From: Gymnorhina tibicen
Taxonomy: Eukaryota; Chordata; Aves; Passeriformes; Artamidae
Assembly: GCA_013399875.1 (NCBI GenBank)
Contig: VXAZ01005692.1
Coordinates: 72,597 to 136,596, forward strand
Direction of reading: 5' to 3'
DNA: 64,000 nucleotides
Numbering within the stretch: the first letter of the stretch is position 1; the number at the start of each line of letters is the position of its first letter. Made by a program: the position numbers and the translations under genes. The notes under the pieces were generated by a model, which worked only from the letters and a program-made list of their open reading frames with translations, was not told the DNA's origin and did no database searches. This document shows positions 13,178 through 26,000 of the stretch, in pieces.

Positions 13178-14062
13178 CACATAAAATCTTTTCTTTGCCA
13201 CTCTGGGAGCTCTCCAATCCCCTGCGGTTGTGGCTACTTGGGTTGGTTTCCAAGCTGATCTGACAGAGTTCAGGGCTGGCAGCGCAATCTGTGCTGAGCA
13301 TTGCAACCTTGGCAAAGTTTTGCCATGTTCTCGGTCCAGGTCCAGTGCCAGGATTACCTTCAAAACCCCACAAACACAGACCAAACACAGCTGAGCAGCA
13401 GAAATTGCCTGTGCAGGAAGATACACATTTAGCAAAGAAGATGTTCTGTGATATCCAGAGCCTTCTGTTGGTTGTGTAGTCATAGTCAGTGCCACATACC
13501 TCAGAGCATGTGAAATCGCTTTTTTTCTTCCCATAAGCCCCCTCTTGTTATTTCTCCACTTTTTTCACAGCAGGTGTCAAGCCAAAACCTGATATCCTTC
13601 CCTGTAATGGTTAAATCTGTTTCCCAGCCAAGTCACAGCCTCTGTTTCTTCAGATTAGCTTGCCTGCAGCTCACATTAGAAGTGGAAGAGGCCACCCAGA
13701 AGCTGTGATTCCCTGTTGAGGAAGAAATTCCGTAGCCTGAGTGTGCACTTGCTGATTCATGTCTCCCCTGCAGCAGAATCACTGGAGCTGCCAGCACTGA
13801 CACTGCACAAAGTGCTCTGCCTGAATTGTCAGTGGTCAATGGGACTGTTATGATAAGTGAATATTGCAGTCAGACAGCTGTTTCCAGATGTTTCTTTTCA
13901 ATAACACAATGCTTTGTGTTCAGAATATCTGGAAAAAGTCCCACCTGACTCCAGCATGGGAGGGATCACAATTGTGTGAGTTCCCATCAGAGCAGGCATG
14001 TGCTGCCAGATCCATTGACCCCTACAGTCTAAAAGTCTCCATCTCTGCTTCCCTCTCCTCAG

Positions 14063-14151
14063 GCTTCCGACTGAATGCCTCCTCCTGGCCCATGTTCCTT
14101 CTGAAGACTCTGAATGGAGCAGAGATGGCTCCTGTCCGGATTTTTCACAAG
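14063..14151 (+). CDS. SCMH1: SCMH1 exon 4: linker between MBT repeats
   Basis: The acceptor is CTCCTCAG and the donor AAG|GTATTT. The 89-nt exon runs from phase 1 to phase 0. It encodes FRLNASSWPMFLLKTLNG and AEMAPVRIFHK, the helix that links MBT1 and MBT2 in SCM-family proteins. Confidence 0.97.
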
Positions 14152-14714
14152 GTATTTCACTGTTTGTGCAGATCCTTCTGGCAGCAGCCCCTTCGCTGCA
14201 GAGCACCAAACTCAGAGCTGGTGTCTCATGAGAGATGTACTGGTCCCAGAGGAGGGGACATTGCACAGCTCTGCCTCGGTGCTGCCTTAGGACAGACCTG
14301 TGTCCTCTCCAGCTGTGTCGTAGCAATGTCAAGATGCAGCCAGAGGTCTGCCAAGGAGTGCCTTGGGCTTCAGTGCTCGAGCTTGAGGCAGGAGCTGGTT
14401 TTTCACTGGAGCTGCAGGTGCTGCTCAAAGTGGGGAATGCAAGGTGGGAATGTCAGCACTGCTCTGGAACATCCCACTCCCTGGGTTTGGCCCAGCTGAG
14501 GGCAGAGCAGTGAGTAGTGGAGTTTGCTGCCTCTTGATTAAAGGGCAGTGGCTGTGTAGCCCAGCCAGTGTGTGCATGCCTGTTGGGGTTCAAATCCAGC
14601 CCACTAACTCCCTTCAGCTGCTCGTGGAGGTGAGTTTGCTGGTGAGGGCACAGCCCTGGTGTGGGGAGGCACTGGCACATCCCCTTTGAGCATATATTCC
14701 ACTTCTTCTTGTAG
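14152..14714 (+). other. SCMH1 intron, nothing recognised
   Basis: This is a 563-bp intron inside the MBT region. No repeat or exon was seen. It has a polypyrimidine-rich 3' end (CCACTTCTTCTTGTAG). Confidence 0.9.
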
Positions 14715-14958
14715 GAACCACCATCTCCTTCCCAAAACTTCTTCAAGACAGGTATGAAGCTGGAGGCAGTGGACAGGAAGAACCCTCACTTCATCTGCCC
14801 GGCCACCATTGGGGAGGTGAGAGGTTCTGAGGTCCTCATAACATTTGATGGCTGGAGAGGTGCCTTCGATTACTGGTGCCGATATGATTCCCGGGACATC
14901 TTTCCCGTAGGCTGGTGTTCGCTGACTGGAGATAATCTGCAGCCCCCTGGTACAAAAG
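14715..14958 (+). CDS. SCMH1: SCMH1 exon 5: MBT repeat 2
   Basis: The acceptor is TTCTTGTAG and the donor AAAAG|GTAAGG. The 244-nt exon runs from phase 0 to phase 1. It encodes MBT repeat 2: MKLEAVDRKNPHFICPATIG, then TFDGWRGAFDYWCRYDSRD and FPVGWC. The aromatic and acidic residues expected for the methyl-lysine pocket (the D of the KLEAVD strand, the F/Y/W of AFDYWC) are intact, so binding is probably kept. Confidence 0.98.
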
Positions 14959-17030
14959 GTAAGGCCCACGTTGTTGCTTAGCTATCTTTCTCCTCCACTC
15001 AGCTCTCAAAAAGCAGCAAAGCAGGCAGAGACTGGCAGCAAGGACATCTGGGTGCCCTGTCTGGTTTTCGTGCTGCTTCATGCGTGGTAAAGGTACAGGT
15101 GATCAGACCTATCGCACTGGAACAGCATGGCACCAAGGTGCTGAGGAGCAGCTATCCATAAATATGGGCAGGATGATGGCTCTGGGGAAGGGATGGTGCT
15201 GTACAATATCGCTGAGGTCTGCTCCTCTCCAGGAATTTCCTTGAAGTTTTCCCTGTGCCTTTGACCCACATTTTCCTGTGGAGTTTTTCTCAGGGGGACT
15301 GGAATAATGAGAACTATGAATTTGCTGGACTGCGCCTCTTTGTACTTTGGACAGTCTTCTTGCTCTGCCTTATGCTGTGAAGGACAAAGCAGGTGTGGAG
15401 CAGGTGGTACCTGCCGTGTTCCCAGGACTGTGATTGTTGGGTAGGAGCAGTACTGGGGAGCTTGCTGCCTTGCAAAGGTCTGAGCAATGGCTGGTTTGAT
15501 TCTCAGACGTGTCTCAAGCCTTCTCACATCACAGTTGTGTTTGGGCCCAGGGGGGCTGTCACTGTCCCCAAGCACATCCCTCTGGCATTACTGGCTGGCA
15601 AACCCTGCACGTGCTTGTCAATGAAATGAGGGGCAGGAGAGCAACCTTTGCACCAGAGCTGAAGGATTGCTTAGGAAAGGCATTTCTCTGACAAGACTGT
15701 TCCTCTTGGAAATCCCGGGTCAACTCACGCTGCCCTGTCAGGCTGGTGCTGCCCTGTGTCCCTGACGTGGGCCAGGCCTGTGGGCCGGGTCTGTGCTCGG
15801 GGCTGCAGGGCTGGTGTCAGTGGGTTGCCAGGGTGATCTCGCATGACCTGTATGCAAGCTGAGTTGTGGGCTCCCCTTGGGTGGAGATGATTCTTCTTTA
15901 TCTTGGATTTCTACATTTTGCCTTGATGTTCCCAGCCTCTCCCTCTCTTCTTGCTGGTTGTTTGTGTCCCACCTGCTGCTGCCCTGTGGGCTCTGCAGAG
16001 CACACTGGCCCTCTCAGCCAGTGCCTGACCCCTCCAGTGGTGCCCTGCAGTCAGGGGCTCTTGCCAGGCATCTCCAGGGTGCCCCTCAGGTACTGCACAA
16101 GTGGCTAAAGACATGTTTGTGCTGGGTGGGAGCTTTGCTGGCAGTAACCTGGGGGTGGAAGGTTTCAGGAGCACGGTGGAAGCCGCCTTCTCAGGAGAAG
16201 TGGGAACCTCTGTCTGATCCATGGCCCCAGCACAGGCAGCTCTGCTCCTCCCCAGCCTCCCCTTGCCAGGGGCTTAAGCTGTGAGTGAGCAAAGCCCAGT
16301 CACTTATCCAGAAACAACACCCCATTGCGCCATCCTGGGAAGCTTGTGCTTCCCCCTTGGCAGGTGGCAGTGACAGCTTCTCCCTTTCACATCGGTTCCA
16401 TGCGCAGTGACTCTGTGCTTCCTGCTCATGTACAAAAACAGTGGCCCCCAAAAGTCACATCTCCCCACTCACAGGCAGAGGCAGCCCTCACAGGGCAGAT
16501 TTCTGCTCTCTTTCGTCCATTTTTCTCAACTCCTGGGACAAGAGTAGGGGTTGGCAGGGGTTGCATGAGCCATACAAAAATGCCAGGGAGTTGAGATCAG
16601 CCTTGTCTTTGTGGTTTTACTTCTCCCTCTGTGACTGTCTGCTCCCTTTCCTGCCCACTTTGTGGGATTAAACCAGAAGAACGGGGTACTGGGAATTTTC
16701 TCTTCTTTAATGAAATTCCGCCTGTGTTTCCTCACTTCTCAGCCCTGCTGTGGTGGAGGATTGAGCACGGTCCTCCTGGACCTGAGAGTGCTGCTCCTGG
16801 CAGGGTTGGAGGATGTATCACCACAGAGGAATTGCCCTTTCCTTGAGCTCCAATAAACCTTCTCCATGTGCCAGCCTGGAGCCTGCAGGACTGTGTGGTG
16901 GAGTCAGGCAGTTTCCCTTTCCTGGTGGGAATTCCTCTTACAGAGTGCTGGAGGGACACGCAGGGGGTCAGGTGCTGCTGTGGTCATGCTGGTCTGTGCT
17001 CGTATACTGGACTGACCGTGTGAGGTCCTT

Positions 17031-17100
17031 GTGGAAGTTGGGGAATCCTGTGAAGAGCTAACTCCATGGAAGTTGAGGAATCCTGTGAAGAGTTAACTCC
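17031..17100 (+). repeat. 35-bp tandem duplication, two copies
   Basis: Unit GTGGAAGTTGGGGAATCCTG continuing to TAACTCC is repeated as ATGGAAGTTGAGGAATCCTG continuing to TAACTCC. The copies differ at about four positions, so the duplication is recent but not identical. Confidence 0.9.
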
Positions 17101-17624
17101 ATGGAGAATGACGGCGTCCTGGGGCTGAGCAAAAAGAGGCCTCATGGAATGAGCTCATGTTCAAGGGAAGCAGAACTTCAAAGAGGGCAGGCATGTTTAT
17201 TTAATGCTGGTAACTCCATTCAGCTCTAATCTGTCTCTGCTGCTGGCTGCCAGCAGAGGTGGAGGAGCGCAGGGCTCCTCCCAGGCATGGTCCTTCTCCA
17301 TCTCTGAGGCCTCCCACTCCCAGCAGTGTTTGCTTAGCTGGAGTGGCTGGGCAGGGAGCTGGTGGAGCTGGGGCCCAGCCAGCCACTCTGGGGAGCTTTC
17401 ATTAGGGCACGTGTGCGTGTTAAAGAAGGAAGGGGAGGTCAAACAGCGAGGAGGAGCAGCCTGCACGCCTTCTTGGTAATTCCACTGCTGGGAGAGCTCA
17501 GTGGCCAGTGGCCAGATGGCTGTGGACTTCTGGGTGTCTCCTAGAGCTCCTGTCTGGATGCAGCACACCTTGGAGCTGGGGGATCCAAACCAACGCACCA
17601 CATGGGGGAAATGTAGCTCTAGGA

Positions 17625-17652
17625 ATGCCTGTGCCTGTGCCTGTGCCTGTGG
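17625..17652 (+). repeat. Short hexanucleotide run (TGCCTG)n
   Basis: Four or so consecutive copies of CCTGTG are visible, flanked by unique sequence. Confidence 0.85.
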
Positions 17653-18087
17653 TGGGTCCTGGTCCTCTCTCCACGTCGACCACGGGCTGGGGATAGATGC
17701 TGGCTCTGCTGGGCTACAGAGTAGGGTGGAATGTGGAAGAGTTCATCCTGTGCATCCTCAGCTTCTCCAGCTCAGCCTGGCAGCTGTTGGGGGAGGCAAG
17801 TCCTGGTGGCTGTCCCAAAGGAGGGGGAGTTCTGTGCATGTGCAGCAAACTTCCCTCAGCACTCCACACCAGTGGGGTGCTCCCAGGGTTGTCCATTGGC
17901 CAGGAATCCCTACTCCACTCCTCATATGTGGTGTACAGCACCTTATGTGTCTTTTCATGCCTCTGATAGATGTGCTTTTTTACCCTTAAATATGTATCTG
18001 GGCTTCTAGGAATATAAGGTGAAGTGGACTTTCTGTTCAGCTGAGCGCTGGCTGGGAGCCTGGAGCTCTGCTCGGAGGGTATAGAGT

Positions 18088-18180
18088 CAGAGAACATGCT
18101 GAGCTGGAAGGGACCCACAAGGATCATCAAGTTTAATTCCTTGTGGCCCAGCACAGGACAACCACAATCAAAGCTGAACA
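18088..18180 (-). mobile_element. CR1 LINE fragment, antisense, short
   Basis: AGAGTCAGAGAACATGCTGA with GCTGGAAGGGACCCACAAGG and GATCATCAAGTTTAATTCCT is the reverse complement of a CR1 3' end. Confidence 0.85.
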
Positions 18181-18900
18181 CCCTCTACTGTTCTTTCTCA
18201 AATGTTTTCTGCAGGTACCTCGCTAGGTCATCTCTCAGAAGTCAGAACAATGGGTAGGCTGGGTCAGTGACAGCTGCTGCACTTCCCTTGCTCAGGACTT
18301 GTGGGGTCACTTCAGAGTTTCAGAAATTAGGGGGTTTTAACTGTTCCTGGAAGAGCTGCTTGCATGATTGCTCTTACTGAGTCAAGCACTCATCTTAGAG
18401 AAGTATTGACTGAGAAATATTTATCTATCACAGCACACAGACATAAACCAGCTGAATTGGGGTTGCATGGGGCATCAAACCCAAACTTCCTGCAACTTTC
18501 TGTTGCATGGTTCAGACTGAGGGCAAAGCAGAGGAGAATGGTGTCTCCCCATCTTTAGATATTGCAACACACAAAAGCAAGGCCAGAATACACTGTGTGC
18601 ACATTACTAACAACATGGATTTTTGTCAACAGAAGACCCTGAAGGTATGTTGGGTGGGGAAGGAATTACCCACACCTGCCAGGTGTGTGTGCTTTCCCAC
18701 TGGAGTTAGATAGTGATCTAGCTGGCAGCACAGCAGGTACAGTGCAGGAGGTGGCTGATGTTCCTCGAGCCAAAAACTTCAAGGTTTGGGTGTTGTGATG
18801 CACACAAGGAGTACACAAGTCTGTGCACTGTAGCAATGGTTGGTAGAAGTGTAATTTGGGAGGAAAGCAGAGACTGAAGGAGGAAAATGTGTGTGTCAGG

Positions 18901-19437
18901 TGTGGTGGGTTGTCCTGGGGGCAGCTGAGCCCCCACAGCCACTCACTCCCACGGTGGGATGGGAGAGCAAATCAGAAGGGTAAAGGGGTGAAAACTGATT
19001 GAGGTACAGACAGTTTAACAGGTAAAGCAAAAGCTGCAGGTGCACAGCCAAGCCAGACAGTCACTGCTCCCCACCACAGGCAGGTGCTCAGCATCCCCAG
19101 GAAAACCGGGTCTATCCCACGGGATGAGGACTGGGAAGACAAACACCATCACTCCCTCCCCCCTTCTCCCTCCTTCCCCAGCTCTACATGCTGAGCATGG
19201 CCTGGGACATCCCTGGGGCAGTGGGGTCTCAGCTGTGCCCCCTTCCAGCTCCCTGTGCCCCCCAGCCCAACGCTGGCCATGGGAACAGAGCAGAGCTGGG
19301 CTCTGTGCAGGCCCAGCCCAGCCCAGCTGAACCGTGGGGTGCTGTCAGCCCTGTCTTGGGCACAAACCCCAGCACAGCAGCAGAAAGAGAAACTGTTATT
19401 GCAGAAAGAGAACTCCAGCCCAGCCAAACCCAGTGCT
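18901..19437 (-). mobile_element. Solo LTR of an avian endogenous retrovirus, antisense
   Basis: Read on the - strand, the segment begins near AGCACTGGGTTTGGCTGGGC and ends near CCCACCACA. It passes a decayed TATA-box region at about 19180-19195 (complement of CTCTACATGCTGAGCATGG), and a poly(A)-signal region complementary to CAGTTTAACAGGTAAAGCAA at about 19010-19030. This order matches a common bird ERV LTR. No internal gag, pol or env sequence adjoins it, so it is a solo LTR. Target-site duplications are not clear. The TATA box has decayed, so promoter activity is doubtful. Confidence 0.8.
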
Positions 19438-22400
19438 TTGGAAAAACTTCTGCATGCATTTTACATTTTCTAACCATCCTGCTCCTTGGGAAGCCTGTGG
19501 GCTCTTAAAACAGGACAGGTCACTGCCGTAAGTGGAGAGTGGATTTGGGAAGCTGCTTTTGAGAGTCCCTCCCCATTATAAGCAGTGCAGAAAATCAATA
19601 TTTAGGATCAACCTAAGGAATAAGGGTGGTTGTTTAGTTACTTTAAATCATGGCTGGGGAGAAAGAGAGAGGGAGATGCACACAGAAATGGAGGTGCTAC
19701 TGCTGAGCTTCAGGGAAACAAAGAGGGAAATAACTGTGATAAAAATCGATGAGAAAAAAGAAGAAAAAGATAAGAGGCTGGTTAATGATTGTAGGTTCCA
19801 GGGCCACCTGCCCGCAGCAGGGAGGTGGGATGAGGGAAATCCCCCTCAGCCAAGGCATGAGGTTTTGTAGAGAGGAGATGTGTCTGCCTCTGTAATTCAT
19901 GGGAAATTTGGGAGTTCACAGCCGATCACAGACTAGAGGAAAGTTCAGTTCTTTGTAGTCAGGGAAGCACACATTGGAAGAGGATCCATGGGAAGTTATT
20001 TTCTTTTCTGAAGTGGTTTGTGGGATGGAGAACTGTGAGCCCCTGGGGGAAAAGCAACTAAAGCAGGGTCTTCTCAGCTACTTCTGCATGGAGGCTTCGT
20101 GCTCTGAGCTCTTCACCTGAGGAAGTGGTGACTGAAGGGTCTGTGTCTCTTTACATGCCAGGTAAAGGCATGTGGGCTGGGAAAAGGGCCTGGGCAGGCG
20201 GGATTGGGGCTTTCTGCCTGGACGTGTGACCGTGGGCTCAGGCATCTGAGAATTCCCACAGGATCTGTCTTTGCACAAGAAAGGGCTCTTAGTTAAACAC
20301 CAGCTTTAAGTTTTGAAGAAGTGCAGGCATTTTTCTAGGTTTTTTGCCACAGTATCAAGAACTTTAGCTGGGATTTGGTTCAAAAAGTGTGAGACCTTTA
20401 CAGGACCCTCCCACAGCTGGGTGCCAGTGGCTGTGTGCACAGTCCCAACAGTGCTGCTGCTGGGAGATGCTGTGCAGTTACAGTCTTCCTGGGCTCTTGA
20501 AAAGCAGCTCATTTTCTCCGTCCTGAGAAATCTAGATTTAATCCATACCTATGGAAATCCATACCCACCCACACACGTACAGGTACCTCTCTCTCTGTAA
20601 CAGTGTCCTTTAAATCTGCTCCCACGTTTCGTGTGTTACTGCTGGAGGGCAGGGAAGTACTGTCACCTTGAACACAAGGATGCAGGGATACACCTGCCCA
20701 GGGACACAGGTGTAAAGCCCTCAGTGTCTGTAACTCAGAAGGTCCCTGTGCTATTCCTCCATTTGGGCTGTGCCCCTGGCTGATGCTGAGTTGCTCTGGA
20801 GTTCCTGATGGGTTTGCTACTCCCTATTCCACCCTTCTGGATGCTCTGTGACAGAAGAGGGGTGACTCCATGCTGTGGGAGAGGGGCAGCAGTGAAAGCG
20901 TTAAGGTTGGGCGGGCAGAGCTGGAAGCTGCTCCAGCTCTGGAATTTGGAGGACTGGAATTGCTACCTTGGCACCAGCCCAGCTGGCAGAGAGCCCCAAG
21001 CCCAGGCAGGCAGGGCAGAGCTAACACAGAGCTCGTCCTCTGCCACTGTGCCAGGGCTGGTGGGAGCTGGGCAAGGGCTCTGGGGACACTGGTCAGTGCC
21101 TGCACAGGTCTGTGTGGGCTGTCAGATCCTGCTCGCTCTGCCTGGGCTCAGCTGCTGCTTCCTCTGCTTGCAGAGCAAGCAAATGTGAATAGTTGTAGAT
21201 AGTTACCATGGGGATAGGCTGAAGGGGAGCTCCATCCAGCCCGGGCTCACAGCTCTGCGTTACCCCGGGACCGGAGCTGCCTGCGGCGGCTGCTGCAGTG
21301 ACTCCAGGGGGTTACGAGATGCTGGCCCTGGATAGAAAGTTCATGAAGTTCTTCATTTCTCAGCACCATTGCTGCCACGGGATTTGTTGTTTAACTGCTT
21401 CGTCTCCTCAAAGGAAGATGACGATCAGCTTCTAGGTTTCCTGCCCAGGGGCAAAGGTAATGTGTATTTTATTATTTTATTTTGGATATTGCCTGGTTTC
21501 TCTTCCTTCTTCAGGGTGAGAACATAGTGGTGGGAAGAGGAGCCTCATCAGGGTAGCAGGGTAACACTCAGGTGAGCTCCTGTGCTTTCCTGCTTGAAGG
21601 ATATGGGAAAATATTAATTAGTGTTTCTTCAGGACTGAGCTGGGATTTGGAGCTCCCACATCAAGCTGGGTGACGTTGCTTTGCATTGGCATGGCTGGTT
21701 TGGGGTGCACACAGGTAGAGGTTATGCACCAACAGCAGCAAGAAGGAAGGTCCACAGAGGAGTTCAGGTTTTTATCCATGAGTGTCTTGCACAAGCAGCC
21801 CTGGTACCTCGGGGGTGCTGCCTCTGACACTGCTCTTGGAAGATCCCAAGAAAAGTCTCTCGAGCTGTTTGGAGCACAGAGCCAAGGCTCTTTGCAGTGA
21901 CCCTGCCGCAGCTTGGATGGGTGTCCGGGTATATGTGTGGGGTTTGGGGGCTTGGGTAAGGGAGCCCAGCACTGCAGGAGGCTGTGGGATGCTGACAGTG
22001 CCTGTGGCGCAGCAAACACCAAATCTGTGGCTCAGTGGGAACCATGGCATGTCAGAGATCTGAGATTACTGTGGGATGTCTTGGGGCTGGCAGGAGCCTC
22101 TGAGAGGAGGAACTGATCTGGGAAAAGCAGTTTCCTCTGGTCCCAGCCTGTCCTTAGTCTCAGTGTTTAGACCTTCCTCTCAACTTGACTTTTCCTCGTG
22201 TTTTATTTTGATATATTTCATATCCCTGAGAATCTGGGTTTTGTTCAAGATGTTTCCTTCCCTTTTCCACCGTGCTTCCTGGCCCGAAATAGGGTTTCAA
22301 TATCTCAGGGTGTCACTGAGTCTCGGCAGGAGGTTTCAGCAGGACCCTGCCGTTGCAACCTCCCTGTCTTTGGTTGAACAGCACTGGGGTCATCACTTTG

Positions 22401-22925
22401 TTTCTGCAGGATCTCTGACCAGTAATAACACCCCTCTTAACTGGGACATGGTGCAGGGCTGTGCCTGTGCAGGCTGGAAGTCTGAGTGCTTTCAGGATGG
22501 AAGTGAACAACCTCAAGGAAGAAGAGTATTCCAGGGCTGTTATTTATGGGGGTCTAAAAGTGCCTGACTCAGGATGTCCTGAGCTGCTGGTTGCAGGCAG
22601 GGCTGGTGGCTCTGCCCAACCATCTTCTGCTGTGAGGTTTGGAAGCAGAGTGAAGTCAGCTTAAAGTATGCCCAGGGTGACAGTTTGTGTGGGACAACCA
22701 CAGGGAGAGCAGAATTTCCAATCAGGATGAAAGGGTTTAAACACTCAGTACCATGAAGGTTCACTTCAAGGATATCAGGCTCCACACCTTGTTTCTGCCT
22801 CTCACCATACTCCAGCCTTGGGGACAGGAGCTTGGTTCCTTGTAGGGGTCCTACTTCTGATGTGGGCAAGTGCTGGAGGAGCCAGAATGATCGATCAGTC
22901 TCCTGTCACACAGGTCTGTAAAGGC

Positions 22926-23082
22926 TGCACACAGTGAATCCTCAATCCATTCAGGTTGGAAGGGACCTTAAAGTCCATCTGGTTCCACCCCCTGCCGTGG
23001 CAGGGACACCTTCCACTATCCCAGGTTCCTCCAAGCCCTGTCCAGCCTGGCCTTGGACACTTCCAGGGATGGGGCATCCACA
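22926..23082 (-). mobile_element. CR1 LINE 3'-end fragment, antisense
   Basis: TTCAGGTTGGAAGGGACCTT, then CCACCCCCTGCCGTGGCAGG and the CR1 body, in reverse orientation. Confidence 0.92.
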
Positions 23083-26000
23083 TGGTTGTGATGGTTAATG
23101 GGCTGGGTGTGATCGGAGCAAGGTGGGTGTATATGGGAGAAACAGCCCCATTTTGGTGGGATTTTTGACAGTGACTCCATGGAATCAAGAACACTGCATC
23201 ATCTTTTCATGACCTGCTGGAGAGTTTCTTCATTTTTTTGTTTCCTCCTCATTTTTTTGGAAAGGGGAAGTAAATGCTTTTGAGCCCAGCTCAAAAACCT
23301 GGCTTTGGGGAACAAGCCTAAGTTGCCAGAGTGTGCATTTTTATGGAATCCAGGAGCTTCATCCTGAACACACAACCACACTTGTTACAGAGATCAGACC
23401 TTTTGCAGCTTGTCATTGTTCTTCTCTTATCTTTGGTATTTTTATAACTTCTGAACTTTAAAAAAGAACAGAAGTTGGAACAAACCACACCCACCGAGAA
23501 CTCTCCTCATTCTTTGAGCACTGATAAGTTGAAGGTGTTCTGCTAATATTTAACCCGGAAGCCAAAGCTAAAAAAAGAGCTTCAGAGAAGATCAGAACAA
23601 GCAGAAACCCCAGGAACTGCCTTGAATAACCTGAATAGGGCAGGAGTACAGAACCATTCTCAGCGTGGGGTTTTGGAAACCCCCTAGCAGTTACCTCCCA
23701 GGGGCAGAAGATGGGATCAGTCAGTGTGGCTGTAGTGGTCTCTCGTGGCACATGCTTTCACTGATGAGCTGCATATAAATAGCAGCAGAGCCATGCAAAC
23801 TTCCCAGGGACTGCAAATCTGTGAAGAAACCAAAGCTCTGTCCTGCTGCAGGTATGGCTCTTGGTGCCCAAGCTGAGAGCTCGACAGGCTGTGGGCTGGT
23901 TGCTTACTAAGATTTGGCTCTGGGGTCTTCTTGAGGACCAGACATGTCAGCCATCGCTGGTGCTTTTGGCAGTGCCCTGCAGGGACAGGCTCTGCTGCAG
24001 GCCTTTGCTTTGCCTTCGCCTCTTTTGGAGCACTGAGCCTGGAAGAGCTGCAGTGATGGCTTTCCTCAGGTGTGGAAATCAGTTGATTTATGTTGTCACT
24101 GCCTGTGTCAGGACCAAAGGTACCAGTTCTGCTCATGTCCCCTCTGCCAAACAGCTCCAGGGGTCACAGGTGGACTCTTCTGTTGCCGCTGGGTACTCAC
24201 TATGTGCCCATGGGCACTGCCATGCAGGAGACAAAGCCTGGCTTTGGGGTAATCAAATTAAGCTTGAAGTTCAGATTTCTACTTGATTTTCTTCTGACTT
24301 GGGAATTGCCATTTCTCTTGGAGCTTCCTGCTTGTCCCTCAATCTCTCCTTTCACCCTCTGGTGCATCCCCTCAGTCAGGAGCTTGAGTTTCAATTCTGC
24401 TGATGTGTTTCTCAAGCTGGAGCTGCCCAGCTCAGTTCTCATCTCCTTTCTGTAGTTCAGAATCTCTTGTTTTAATTCCAAAGCTGCTTCACAGCTGATT
24501 GAAACAACACAATGCTTCAACAGATTTATTTTTGCAGTGAAGTGCAGAAGATGAGGCTGTGATAGGGCGATCACAGCAAGCAAGAACCCAGGTTGTGTTG
24601 CAGCCAGTTTATTTGGAATGAGAAGTGGTGGGTTGGGGACAGGAGAAAAACTGCTGATTTGGGATGAGAAGAGGGTGATTGTGGACAAACCTGGCATTTC
24701 CTTGCCCTCTGCATTTGAACCGTATGCTGCAGGTGGCTCAATGCAGCTCCTTGTTGTCCAGCCTGGGAGCTGTGTGGGAGGAGGAGCTGTGCTCCAGACA
24801 GGCTGGGGGAGCTGGCGGCCCCTGTGCCGAGGAACATCTGGCTGCCGTTGAGAACTGGACCCAGAGTTAAGTATCTGAGCACTGGAGAAGTAAAAACCAG
24901 TGCACAAAAGGGCGTGAGCTAGGGCCACCAGCTTTGTGTAACTGGGCTGCAGAGGTTGCTGGACACTGGCGCCTACAGGTGAGTGTTTCTCTGAGGGTGA
25001 TGAGAATACTCTGCCGAGAATAAATGGCAGCCCTGCTGCAGTCTGGGCTGCTACTCTGCTGAGGGCTGCCTGTGCAATCCGCATGTGCACATTGAGTCCC
25101 TTGAGCCAGCCCTGCCATCCAAAACTGCCATTCTTCTCCAGGGTGTAAATGCCTGTGCCAGGTCTGTTCCCAGCATGATCCTTCTCCTTTGCTTTGCCTT
25201 CTGGGAGCTGGAATGAGGGATGGCATGGAAAAGAAGGGCTGAAGAAGCAGGAATGTGCTGCTGCTCCTCCGGGCTCCAGATGTGTAACTGGCAGCTTGAG
25301 AGGTTTGTGGCTGGTTGTGCAGATGTTCCACAGCAAATGTGCTGAGACATGAGGGGCTTTGAGCTGCTATTGAGGGAGAACTTGCTTGGCAGCTCCAGTG
25401 GTGGGACAGGAGGCCATTTTCCCCATCCAAGTGCCAGACTTTGCAGGGTTTTATAGGAAAGATGTGTGACTCAGTTTCCCCATTCATTTCCTAATGAAAC
25501 TCAGTGGGTACAGAGCAGTTAATTTCTTTCCTGTGTGGGGGAGAAATGAAGACTTGGGTTTGGGTCTAAGGAAATCTGTGTGCTCAGCACAAAACTGAAC
25601 ATGACTTTTGCTGAGGACAACAATTTGGGTATCCTTGCTCTGCACAGGCTGTTGCTGCATGTCTCTGATCACGAGCCAGCCACTTCTCTGTGTTTATTTT
25701 GCCCTCAGCAGAGCAGGGATGGTGCTGACCCCGGGGCAGTTTGGAGGATACGTCTGTTGTGTGGCACACCCTGGCACTTGCTGTGCTGCATCTCAGAGCA
25801 CTTCCCCTCACTGAGGAATATCTGCACACAGATGTTTATACTCTAAAAGGCATCAATGACTGCTAAGTAACAATAAAAATTACTGCCTCTGAAACGATGC
25901 TGGAAACTGATTAAAACTGTTAGAAGATGTTGGATGTTGTGTGCAGAAGAGCCAAAGCAGTGTGAAGGAACTCTCAAAATGCCCAGTTTGACCAGTGAGT

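Noticed and set aside
14584..14598. Second GGTTCAAATCC B-box-like site
   Set aside because: Same reason: isolated motif without tRNA or SINE structure nearby.
21360..21465. Exon-like stretch between TTTCTCAG and GGTAATG
   Set aside because: It reads through stop codons in the frame that would join exon 5 to exon 6, and exon 5 already joins exon 6 exactly.
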